Source of the DNA: Gammaproteobacteria bacterium
GTDB taxonomy: Bacteria; Pseudomonadota; Gammaproteobacteria; Ga0077536
Length of the DNA: 5,962 nt
Direction of reading: 5' to 3'
Assembly (NCBI GenBank): GCA_030639105.1
Contig: DAOWDI010000207.1
Coordinates: forward strand, 1 to 5,962
The position numbers and the translations under genes were made by a program. The notes below the pieces were generated by a model. The model did not search any database. It worked only from the letters and a program-made list of their open reading frames with translations, and was not told where the DNA came from. Positions 1 to 5,961 of the stretch are shown piece by piece. How positions within the stretch are numbered: position 1 is the stretch's first letter; every line of letters starts with the position of its first letter.

Positions 1-37
1 ACTGAAAGAACTTCAGGCAAATAATCCAGAAAACACT
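1..37. other. AT-rich edge segment that does not match HtpG
   Basis: The first 37 bases are about 35% GC, against high fifties in the rest of the window. They translate in the htpG frame to LKELQANNPENT. In Hsp90 proteins the residues just before IDSNDLPLNVSRE are normally of the type LRFVRG(V/L), part of a strongly conserved stretch. The frame stays open, but the similarity starts abruptly at codon 13. The simplest inference is a chimeric read or contig end, or a cloning junction. A real local divergence is less likely. Confidence 0.5.
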
Positions 38-955
38 ATTGATTCCAACGATCTGCCTTTAAACGTTTCGCGCGAGATCCTTCAGCATAACAAGGCGATC
101 GATTCCATCCGTGGTGCATCGACGAAGAAGATCCTCGGCTTGTTCGAGACGCTCGCCAAAGGTGATGACTATGGCGAATTCTGGAAAAACTTCGGCCGTG
201 TACTGAAGGAAGGCGTCGTCGAGGACGCCGCCAATCAGGAGCGGATCGCCAAGCTTCTGCGTTTTGTCAGCACGAGTAGCGACGGCGACGACGCGGTGGT
301 TTCACTCGAGGATTATGTCAGCCGGATGCGTGAAGGGCAGGAGGCCATCTACTTTCTGACCGCGCAATCATTGTCTACGGCAAGACACAGTCCGCATCTG
401 GAGATCTTCCGCGAGAAGGATATCGAGGTACTGCTGCTGTGCGATCCCATCGATGAGTGGTTGAGTTCGCACTTGCCAGAATTCGGCGGAAAACCATTGA
501 AGTCAATCCTCCACGGCGAATTGGACCTGCCCGGTGGCGAGACCGAGAAGGACCCCGTGGCGGCGGACGATGATGCTAAAACTGAAGCAGATGCCGCATT
601 GGTGGTAAAGATCAAGAAGGCGTTGGGCGACGTGGTGAAGGACGTGCGCTCGACAACGCGATTGACGTCATCGCCCGCATGCCTCGTTTCCGATGAGAAC
701 GACATGAGCGCGAATTTGGAGCGGATCTTGAAGGCCTCAGGTCAGGAATTGCCGGTGTCCAAGCGTATCCTGGAGGTCAACCCGGAACATCCGCTTATCG
801 GCCGCCTCGACACGGAAACCAATGAGGAGAAGTTGCAAAGCTGGGCGCGGATGCTGTTCGAGCAGGCGCTGCTGGTGGAGGGCGGCCGTCTTGACGATCC
901 GGCGGCGTTCGTGAAGCGCATGAACGAAATGCTGTTGGAGATGAGTGAAGGGTAG
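2..955 (+). CDS. htpG: Molecular chaperone HtpG (bacterial Hsp90), C-terminal part, 5' truncated
   Basis: ATP-dependent cytosolic chaperone that acts as a homodimer in folding and stress recovery. The reading frame enters from the left edge and gives 317 residues, about half of a normal HtpG of roughly 620-640. From codon 13 the match is clear: IDSNDLPLNVSREILQ (codons 13-28) is the conserved Hsp90 middle-domain loop. Its Arg24 and Gln28 correspond to the residues that contact the ATP gamma-phosphate in yeast Hsp82 (Arg380, Gln384). Further Hsp90 blocks follow: FGRVLKEG, ANQERIAKLLRF, VSLEDYVSRMREGQEAIYF, SPHLEIF and IEVLLLCDPIDEW. Then come an acidic linker and the C-terminal dimerisation domain (VKDVRSTTRLTSSPACLV, EVNPEHPLI, MLFEQALL, FVKRMNEMLLEM). 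Codons 1-12 do not resemble the expected LRFVRG-type sequence and may be foreign. The stop lies 3 nt before prmB. The identification is secure; only the extreme left edge is in doubt. Confidence 0.96.
   Translation: MKELQANNPENTIDSNDLPLNVSREILQHNKAIDSIRGASTKKILGLFETLAKGDDYGEFWKNFGRVLKEGVVEDAANQERIAKLLRFVSTSSDGDDAVVSLEDYVSRMREGQEAIYFLTAQSLSTARHSPHLEIFREKDIEVLLLCDPIDEWLSSHLPEFGGKPLKSILHGELDLPGGETEKDPVAADDDAKTEADAALVVKIKKALGDVVKDVRSTTRLTSSPACLVSDENDMSANLERILKASGQELPVSKRILEVNPEHPLIGRLDTETNEEKLQSWARMLFEQALLVEGGRLDDPAAFVKRMNEMLLEMSEG
947..952 (+). promoter_or_regulatory. Ribosome binding site for prmB (GAAGGG)
   Basis: GAAGGG lies 6 nt before the TTG at 959 and within the last codons of htpG. It supports the TTG as the prmB start and suggests that prmB is translated by ribosomes finishing htpG. 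Confidence 0.55.
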
Positions 956-958
956 CTT

Positions 959-1843
959 TTGAGCACCACGCAAGCGATCACCGCCCGCGAGTTGGTGTTG
1001 GATGCCGAGGATCGCTTTGTCGCGGCTGGTCTGGTCTTCGGGCACGGCACCGATAATGCTCGCGATGAGGCCGTGCACCTTGTTTTTCATGTGCTGGAAT
1101 TTCCTTTCGATGTGAGCGATGCGATGCTCGATCGAGTGGTGAGTGAGGTGCGGCGCACTGCTGTAGAAGCGATAATCGCAGCGCGTATCACTTCGCGCCG
1201 GCCGGCTGCCTACCTCACCGGACGCATGTGGTTCGCCGGATATGAATTCCAGGTCGACGAACGTATCCTCATACCGCGATCGCCGATCGCGGAATTGATC
1301 ATCGCCGCATTCAGTCCCTGGCTCGAAGCCGATGAACTCTTTCGTATCCTGGAAATCGGCACCGGCAGTGGGTGCATTGCAATCGCGACGGCGTTTGCGG
1401 CGCCAAATGCGGTGGTCGATGCAACCGACCTATCTGGGGATGCGTTAGCCCTCGCCGCGCTGAACCGGGAGCGCTATCCGGCCGTCTCAAAACGGGTACA
1501 ACTCTTTGAAGCCGATCTTTTCCCCCCAACCGACGATCGCTACGACCTGATCATCACCAATCCCCCCTATGTCCCGAGCGCGGTTGTCGCCGGACTGCCG
1601 CCGGAATATGCACACGAACCGGTCATGGCGTTGGATGCCGGGCCCGACGGTCTGTCAGTAGTGCGCCGGATCCTGGCCCAAGCACCGGATCGTCTGTGCG
1701 GTGGAGGCGCGCTCATCGTCGATATCGGCACAATGGCCGCCGCGATTGATGAGGAGTTCCCAGCTGTGAACTTTACGTGGATCGATCTGAACGATGGTGG
1801 CGAAGGGATAGGGATCGCGTACAAACGTGATTTTCACGCTTGA
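959..1843 (+). CDS. prmB: 50S ribosomal protein L3 N5-glutamine methyltransferase PrmB
   Basis: S-adenosylmethionine-dependent methyltransferase that N5-methylates a glutamine of ribosomal protein L3 (Gln150 in E. coli), acting in the cytosol during ribosome assembly. The protein has 294 residues, near the usual 300-310. Residues 1-100 form the helical substrate-recognition domain. VDERILIPRSPIAELI (residues 99-114) is typical of PrmB and helps separate it from the release-factor enzyme PrmC. LEIGTGSGCIA (131-141) is SAM-binding motif I, Asp157 is the likely SAM-ribose acid, and NPPY (201-204) is the catalytic motif that holds the target glutamine amide. The start is a TTG 3 nt after the htpG stop, supported by GAAGGG 6 nt upstream. 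The first in-frame ATG lies well inside the conserved N-terminal domain. As in E. coli, aroC follows on the same strand, but here a 221-nt gap separates them. The assignment to PrmB rather than PrmC rests on the IPRSP motif and the aroC neighbour. Confidence 0.93.
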   Translation: MSTTQAITARELVLDAEDRFVAAGLVFGHGTDNARDEAVHLVFHVLEFPFDVSDAMLDRVVSEVRRTAVEAIIAARITSRRPAAYLTGRMWFAGYEFQVDERILIPRSPIAELIIAAFSPWLEADELFRILEIGTGSGCIAIATAFAAPNAVVDATDLSGDALALAALNRERYPAVSKRVQLFEADLFPPTDDRYDLIITNPPYVPSAVVAGLPPEYAHEPVMALDAGPDGLSVVRRILAQAPDRLCGGGALIVDIGTMAAAIDEEFPAVNFTWIDLNDGGEGIGIAYKRDFHA

Positions 1844-1884
1844 GAGGCTGAGCCGCCCCCTGGGGATCACGGTAGCATTCAAAC

Positions 1885-2001
1885 AGCACTCAGGCAGCCA
1901 CTGTCTTTAGAGGTTTGCGTGTTGGCGGATAACCCGGAAAATCACCGTAAGAGATAATTACGGTACTGGCCCTGCACGATAGAGTACTTGCGCTGAGTGC
2001 T
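1885..2001 (+). repeat. Long-range 9-bp inverted repeat in the prmB-aroC gap
   Basis: AGCACTCAG (1885-1893) is the exact reverse complement of CTGAGTGCT (1993-2001). The arms are 99 nt apart and enclose the shorter hairpin at 1944-1964. If transcribed, the two could form a nested structure upstream of aroC. There is no T-tract to suggest an intrinsic terminator. The function is unknown, and a chance match of this length in the gap is possible. Confidence 0.4.
1944..1964 (+). repeat. Perfect 7-bp inverted repeat (ACCGTAA/TTACGGT)
   Basis: ACCGTAA (1944-1950) and TTACGGT (1958-1964) are exact complements around a 7-nt spacer, GAGATAA. It sits in the non-coding gap after prmB. It has operator-like dimensions and could also be an RNA hairpin. 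No run of T follows, so a classical rho-independent terminator is unlikely. Confidence 0.45.
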
Positions 2002-2009
2002 TCAGGAAT

Positions 2010-2060
2010 TTGACGGCAGGTTCGCCCTTGGTTGGGTACAATAGTTGTGTACTACAATAG
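2010..2060 (+). promoter_or_regulatory. Putative aroC promoter/operator region
   Basis: Two identical TACAATAG octamers (2037-2044 and 2053-2060) each carry a TACAAT that resembles a sigma-70 -10 box. A TTGACG at 2010-2015 resembles a -35 box but is 21 nt from the first TACAAT. TTGGGT (2032-2037) lies 15 nt before the second, so neither pairing is ideal. Overlapping them is a palindrome, GTACA-N7-TGTAC (2036-2052), which could be a repressor site. If the second TACAAT is the -10 box, transcription would begin at about 2065, the A of the aroC ATG. This is inferred from sequence pattern only. Confidence 0.35.
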
Positions 2061-2064
2061 CGCG

Positions 2065-3162
2065 ATGTCAGGAAATACGATCGGAAAATTATTTACGGTG
2101 ACCACCTGCGGCGAAAGCCATGGTTACGGTTACTTCGGTATCGTTGACGGGTGCCCGCCGGGACTCGCGCTGGATGCGTCCGATCTTCAGCACGACCTCG
2201 ACCGCCGCAAACCGGGGCAGAGCCGGCACACAACACAGCGGCGCGAAGATGACACTGTAAAAATCGTCTCCGGTATTTTTGAGGGCCATACGACTGGAAC
2301 ACCGATTGGCCTGGTGATCGAAAATACGGATCAGAAATCGAAAGATTACGCGAACATTGCGGACAAATTCAGACCCGGTCATGCTGACTACACCTATGTG
2401 CAAAAGTACGGTGTGTATGACTATCGCGGCGGCGGCCGCGCATCGGCCCGTGAAACCTGCATGCGTGTCGCCGCGGCCGGGATCGCCAAGAAATACCTTG
2501 CGGAACAATTGGGCGTTTGCATTCGTGGTTATCTGGCGCGGCTGGGGGAGATCGAGATCGGCTTCGAATCATGGGATGCGGTTGATGACAATCCGTTTTT
2601 CTGTGCCACGCCCGCGCGCGTGCATGAACTCGAGGCGTATATGGATGCGCTGCGCAAATCCGGAGATTCGATCGGTGCGCGGGTCAACATTGTCGCGAGC
2701 GGGGTCGCGCCCGGACTCGGTGAGCCGATCTTCGATCGCCTCGATGCCGATATCGCAAAAGCGATGATGGGCATCAATGCCGTGAAGGGCGTCGAAATAG
2801 GCGATGGGTTTGGCGTTATAGCGCAAAAGGGTAGTGAGCACCGCGATGAACTCACCCCCGCGGGGTTCATCGGCAATTCCGCCGGCGGTATCCTCGGTGG
2901 TATCAGCAGCGGACAGGATATTGTCGTCGGTATCGCGCTCAAGCCGACTTCCAGCATTCGGCTCACAAGCAATACTATCGACGTACACGGTGAGTCCACT
3001 GATATCTCGATGCGCGGCCGCCACGATCCGTGTGTTGGTATTCGCGCGACACCCATCGCCGAGGCTATGCTTGCCCTCGTGTTGATGGAACATGCTTTGC
3101 GTCAGCGCGGCCAGAATGGCGCGGTCATCGTTGCTACACCCCGGATCCCTTCATCGGCCTGA
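2065..3162 (+). CDS. aroC: Chorismate synthase AroC
   Basis: Converts 5-enolpyruvylshikimate-3-phosphate to chorismate, the last step of the shikimate pathway, using reduced FMN as a non-consumed cofactor in a cytosolic homotetramer. The protein is 365 residues, the usual bifunctional-independent bacterial length. I chose the ATG at 2065 because [14 protein letters not shown] aligns with the E. coli N-terminus (MAGNTIGQLFRVTT). A TTG at 2032 would add 11 residues with no family counterpart. Conserved elements seen: GESHG (16-20, His19), [28 protein letters not shown] with catalytic His106, [11 protein letters not shown] (121-131), [38 protein letters not shown] and the C-terminal signature [17 protein letters not shown] (from Arg319). 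Residues just after GESHG are unusual (YGYF where E. coli has LALG), and position 15 is Cys instead of Phe. No good Shine-Dalgarno precedes the ATG. Confidence 0.96.
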   Translation: MSGNTIGKLFTVTTCGESHGYGYFGIVDGCPPGLALDASDLQHDLDRRKPGQSRHTTQRREDDTVKIVSGIFEGHTTGTPIGLVIENTDQKSKDYANIADKFRPGHADYTYVQKYGVYDYRGGGRASARETCMRVAAAGIAKKYLAEQLGVCIRGYLARLGEIEIGFESWDAVDDNPFFCATPARVHELEAYMDALRKSGDSIGARVNIVASGVAPGLGEPIFDRLDADIAKAMMGINAVKGVEIGDGFGVIAQKGSEHRDELTPAGFIGNSAGGILGGISSGQDIVVGIALKPTSSIRLTSNTIDVHGESTDISMRGRHDPCVGIRATPIAEAMLALVLMEHALRQRGQNGAVIVATPRIPSSA

Positions 3163-3247
3163 TTTCCCATCAGATCGGTTCGCCTTCACTGGTCCCTTGA
3201 GTCGCATGAAAAAATTCCTCCCTCGGCCACGCAGTCGGTATTCCTGT

Positions 3248-3287
3248 CGGTCAGAGGATCCCCGTACCGTCCCACTGACTCTGACCG
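3248..3287 (+). repeat. 9-bp inverted repeat just before glcE
   Basis: CGGTCAGAG (3248-3256) is exactly complementary to CTCTGACCG (3279-3287) with a 22-nt spacer. The downstream arm ends 4 nt before the ATG at 3292. In mRNA it could form a hairpin against that start; in DNA it could be a protein site. No T-run follows. This is the only obvious structure in the 129-nt aroC-glcE gap, where I see no clear promoter. Confidence 0.45.
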
Positions 3288-3291
3288 CGCG

Positions 3292-4437
3292 ATGGCCGTA
3301 CCAAGGGGTGAGAAAAATGGGGTTGGCGTGTTGAATTCACCTAATGGTAAACATGCGGCTGGTTGTGCGCGGTCATTGCGCGGTGATGTCGAAGGCGCTT
3401 ACGAGAAGATTGTCGCGGTAATAAGCAAAGCGCGTGAATCGAGCGGTCCGCTCAATATCGTTGGCGGTGGGACAAAGGCATTTTACGGCCGGCCGGCAGT
3501 GGGTGTCCCGCTTGAGACCGGCGGCTATAGCGGTATAGCCGAATATGAGCCGGCTGAGTTGGTGATCACGGTACGCGCGGGAACCTCCCTGCAATCGGTC
3601 GAGCAGACCCTTGCGGCGGAAAATCAGATGCTTGCGTTCGAACCGCCAAGCTTCGGCGCCGAATGTACTATCGGCGGTATGGTCGCGGCCGGTCTGTCGG
3701 GACCGCGGCGGCCGTATGGAGGCGCGGTCCGTGATGCCATGCTTGGTGTCACCATCATGACCGGCAGCGCCGAGCCTTTGAACTTCGGCGGGCAAGTCAT
3801 GAAAAACGTGGCCGGCTACGATGTATCACGACTGATGACCGGCGCCATGGGTACGCTCGGATTGCTGCTGGCGGTCTCTTTACGGGTCGCACCTAGGCCG
3901 CAGTCGGAAAGCACACTGGTATGGGCAGGGACCGCGGGTGTTCGCGAACGCATGATCGATATTGCACGAAGACCCTGGCCGGTGAGTGCAATGTCGTTCG
4001 ACGGTGAGTTTCTGCGGGTGCGCCTGTCCGGTCACACCGGTGCGGTGCGCGAAGCCCAGCTTGCGCTAGCACCGGATACGACGGTGTCAAACACCTACTG
4101 GAGAGAACTCAAAGATCAGACCTTACCGTTCTTTCAGTCCAATGAGCCCTTGTGGCGATTGGTGGTACTCCCGGCCGCCACTCCTCTGCAATTGGAAGGT
4201 GATTGGCTGTGGGACTGGGGTGGCGCCTGCCGGTGGCTGAAAAGCGGGGAGCCGGCAGCGCGAATTCGCACGGCGGCGCAGGCCGCCGGTGGGCACGCGA
4301 CGCTGTTTCGAGCGGATGGTGATGACGCGCCATTTACCGAGCTCGATCGTGTCAAGCTGCGTGTGCATCGCCGTCTAAAAAAAGCCTTGGATCCGCAGGG
4401 TATCTTCAACCCGGGCCGTCTCTACACCGATCTCTAG
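3292..4437 (+). CDS. glcE: Glycolate oxidase FAD-binding subunit GlcE
   Basis: Subunit of the membrane-associated glycolate oxidase (GlcDEF), which oxidises glycolate to glyoxylate and passes electrons to the respiratory chain. The protein is 381 residues; E. coli GlcE is about 350. An FAD-binding PCMH-type domain covers roughly residues 50-205: PLNIVGGGTKAFYG (53-66), LVITVRAGTSL (90-100), CTIGGMVAAGLSGPRRPYGG (125-144), VRDAMLG, GGQVMKNVAGYDVSRLM (166-182) and GTLG. The C-terminal tail LKKALDPQGIFNPGRLYTDL is typical of the family. The start is uncertain. The ATG at 3292 has no Shine-Dalgarno and is crowded by an inverted repeat. GTG 3328 and TTG 3331 are in frame after a G-rich stretch (GGGG at 3319-3322) and would shorten the protein by 12 or 13 residues, closer to E. 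coli. glcF follows after 4 nt, so the two are probably co-transcribed and coupled. glcD is not adjacent. Confidence 0.92.
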   Translation: MAVPRGEKNGVGVLNSPNGKHAAGCARSLRGDVEGAYEKIVAVISKARESSGPLNIVGGGTKAFYGRPAVGVPLETGGYSGIAEYEPAELVITVRAGTSLQSVEQTLAAENQMLAFEPPSFGAECTIGGMVAAGLSGPRRPYGGAVRDAMLGVTIMTGSAEPLNFGGQVMKNVAGYDVSRLMTGAMGTLGLLLAVSLRVAPRPQSESTLVWAGTAGVRERMIDIARRPWPVSAMSFDGEFLRVRLSGHTGAVREAQLALAPDTTVSNTYWRELKDQTLPFFQSNEPLWRLVVLPAATPLQLEGDWLWDWGGACRWLKSGEPAARIRTAAQAAGGHATLFRADGDDAPFTELDRVKLRVHRRLKKALDPQGIFNPGRLYTDL

Positions 4438-4441
4438 AGAC

Positions 4442-5674
4442 ATGCGGGCGAGATTTTCCACCGAGGTGATGGATTCGCGAAACGGCGCCGAAATGGCATC
4501 GATACTGCGCGCTTGTGTGCATTGCGGATTTTGTAACGCGACCTGCCCAACCTATCGGCTGAAAAGTGATGAACTCGATGGGCCGCGTGGCCGGATCTAT
4601 TTGATTAAATCGATGCTCGAAGACGAAGCGATCAGTACATCGAGCCAAATGCATCTCGATCGTTGCCTGATCTGCCGTGCCTGTGAAACAACCTGTCCCT
4701 CCGGTGTGCGTTTCGGCCGCCTGCTTGAACTTGCCCGGCCGCTGGTCGAGGAGCGAGTTGGACGTAGCGGGTGGGAGCGGCTAAAGCGATGGCTGATCCG
4801 GTACATCGTTCCTCATCCGCGCCGTTTCTCCGCATTGATGGTAGTGGCGCGAATTTTCAAACCGGTGTGTCCCGCCGTGCTGCGCGAACTCGTTCCCACG
4901 GCTGCCACTGGCGATGCGGGACACAAAGCGGTGAGCCATGCGCGCAAAATGGTCTTGCTCGATGGATGCGTCCAGCAGGCCTTGGCGCCGGCCATCAATG
5001 CGGCCGCGGGCGAGGTTTTCGATCGCCTTGGTGTGCAACTGCTGTCCTTCCCAAGGTCCGTATGTTGTGGCGCCGTGCCCTATCACCTCGGTGCATTGCA
5101 CGAGGCACGGCGCTATGCCAGAGCTAACATCGAGGTGTGGTCGGCGGCACTTGATGCCGGTGCCGAAGCCGTTGTGACGACCTCTACCGGTTGTGCCATG
5201 ATGTTGAAGGAATACGCGGAGCTGCTCGCCGATGATCCGATCTATGCAAAGCGTGCCGCGCGGGTGGCCAATCTTGTAGTTGACCCATGCGAGGTGATCG
5301 ACGCGGAAGAACTCGGCCGCGTCTATCAGGCCAAATCATCCCCGGCGATAGCCTTTCATGCGCCCTGCACCCTGGAGCATGGTCTGCACGCCGCGGGTCG
5401 GACGCAAGCCTGTCTACGTGCGGTGGGTTTCGAATTGACGAGTGTGCCGGATGCGCACTTATGCTGCGGATCGGCAGGGAGCTTTTCCTTGCTCCAGCCA
5501 CAGCTTGCAACCCAACTGCTCGATCAGACGTTGACCGCGCTGCAGAGCGAAGCGCCGACGGCGATTGCGAGTGCGAATATCGGGTGCATCATGCACCTCA
5601 GACGACGCGCGGACCGGCCGGTCATGCATTGGTTGGAGTTGATAAGGCCCCATCGCGTTAGAGCCGATCAGTAG
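4442..5674 (+). CDS. glcF: Glycolate oxidase iron-sulfur subunit GlcF
   Basis: Electron-transfer subunit of glycolate oxidase, relaying electrons from the flavin subunits toward the quinone pool at the cytoplasmic membrane. The protein is 410 residues, against about 407 in E. coli. Two ferredoxin-type 4Fe-4S motifs lie at the N-terminus: Cys25-x2-Cys28-x2-Cys31-x3-Cys35-Pro and Cys75-x2-Cys78-x2-Cys81-x3-Cys85-Pro. Between them is the GlcF-typical DELDGPRGRIYLIK (43-56). Two cysteine-rich CCG domains follow. The first has LLDGCVQ (Cys176), VCCGAVPYHLG (Cys208-Cys209) and TSTGC (Cys251). The second has APCTLEH (Cys309), LCCGSAGSFSL (Cys341-Cys342) and ANIGC (Cys382). All expected cluster cysteines are present, so the subunit looks functional. 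The ATG is 4 nt after the glcE stop, with only a weak AGAGA upstream, which fits translational coupling. Its 3' end overlaps the convergent mlaA by 7 bp. Confidence 0.96.
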   Translation: MRARFSTEVMDSRNGAEMASILRACVHCGFCNATCPTYRLKSDELDGPRGRIYLIKSMLEDEAISTSSQMHLDRCLICRACETTCPSGVRFGRLLELARPLVEERVGRSGWERLKRWLIRYIVPHPRRFSALMVVARIFKPVCPAVLRELVPTAATGDAGHKAVSHARKMVLLDGCVQQALAPAINAAAGEVFDRLGVQLLSFPRSVCCGAVPYHLGALHEARRYARANIEVWSAALDAGAEAVVTTSTGCAMMLKEYAELLADDPIYAKRAARVANLVVDPCEVIDAEELGRVYQAKSSPAIAFHAPCTLEHGLHAAGRTQACLRAVGFELTSVPDAHLCCGSAGSFSLLQPQLATQLLDQTLTALQSEAPTAIASANIGCIMHLRRRADRPVMHWLELIRPHRVRADQ

Positions 5675-5961
5675 ATCTTCAAGATCGCCGCGTCGCCTTC
5701 GCCTTCGAGGTAATCGTCGAAGGCGTCACCGGGCGGATCACCGTCGTAGATCTTGTATTCGCGCTGCTGACGGTAGGCCTCGCGTACGAACGTATAGGGA
5801 TCGAGCGCTGCCTGGTCGAGAATGTTTGTCGCTTCGAGCAAATTAGCCCGGGTGTTGATCCCACCAAAAACGGCAAGCGGAACAGTGATGATAGGGTTCA
5901 GATAGGTCAACGGGTTCAGCAGCATGGAAGATGCGAGGTCGGGTGCATCGCGGAACGAATT
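5668..5961 (-). CDS. mlaA: Outer-membrane phospholipid-removal lipoprotein MlaA (VacJ), C-terminal part, 5' truncated
   Basis: MlaA is an outer-membrane lipoprotein that works with porins to extract phospholipids from the outer leaflet and hand them to the periplasmic carrier MlaC. Only the last 97 residues are here; the gene continues past the right edge, so the signal peptide and lipobox are not visible. The match rests on PLTYLNP, FGGINTRANLLEATNILDQA and especially DPYTFVREAYRQQREYKIYDG, the conserved end of the MlaA domain (E. coli has ETRAQLLDSDGLL and DPYIMVREAYFQR). The in-frame ATG at 5925 is internal: the upstream codons (NSFRDAPDLASS) stay open and fit the family. A short acidic tail (DDYLEGEGDAAILKIY) ends in TGA inside the glcF 3' end. 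No other mla gene is in view; mlaA is often located apart from the mlaFEDCB cluster. Confidence 0.92.
   Translation of the reverse strand, partial: NSFRDAPDLASSMLLNPLTYLNPIITVPLAVFGGINTRANLLEATNILDQAALDPYTFVREAYRQQREYKIYDGDPPGDAFDDYLEGEGDAAILKIY
5700..5725. repeat. 9-bp inverted repeat downstream of glcF, inside mlaA
   Basis: CGCCTTCGA (5700-5708) and TCGAAGGCG (5717-5725) are perfect complements around an 8-nt spacer. The hairpin lies 25 nt after the glcF stop, where a terminator or mRNA-protecting stem for the glcEF transcript would be expected. However, it is inside the mlaA reading frame (DDYLEGEGD codons) and has no T-tract, so it may reflect codon usage only. Confidence 0.35.

Noticed and set aside
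1826..1838. CGTGA-TTT-TCACG hairpin at the end of prmB as a terminator
   Set aside because: The stem is short and lies within the last prmB codons, with no T-run downstream.
2032..2064. TTG at 2032 as an alternative aroC start adding 11 residues
   Set aside because: The family begins at MxGNTIG, which matches the ATG at 2065. The added residues would be encoded by the promoter-like palindromic sequence.
2529..3093. Two long minus-strand reading frames (about 175 codons each) opposite aroC
   Set aside because: They lie in different frames opposite a fully conserved aroC, overlap each other, have low-complexity composition and resemble no family I know. They are typical shadows in GC-rich coding DNA.
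3159..3173. CTGAT-TTCCC-ATCAG hairpin at the aroC stop as a terminator
   Set aside because: The stem is only 5 bp, is AT-containing, overlaps the stop codon and lacks a following T-tract.
3206..3334. Possible 42-codon small gene beginning MKKFLPRPRSR between aroC and glcE
   Set aside because: It has no Shine-Dalgarno, overlaps the glcE start, is rich in Arg/Pro as expected of random GC-rich sequence, and has no recognisable domain or signal peptide.
4771..5127. 118-codon plus-strand frame inside glcF
   Set aside because: It is in an alternate frame over a region where GlcF cysteine motifs are fully conserved, has no family resemblance and no ribosome binding site.
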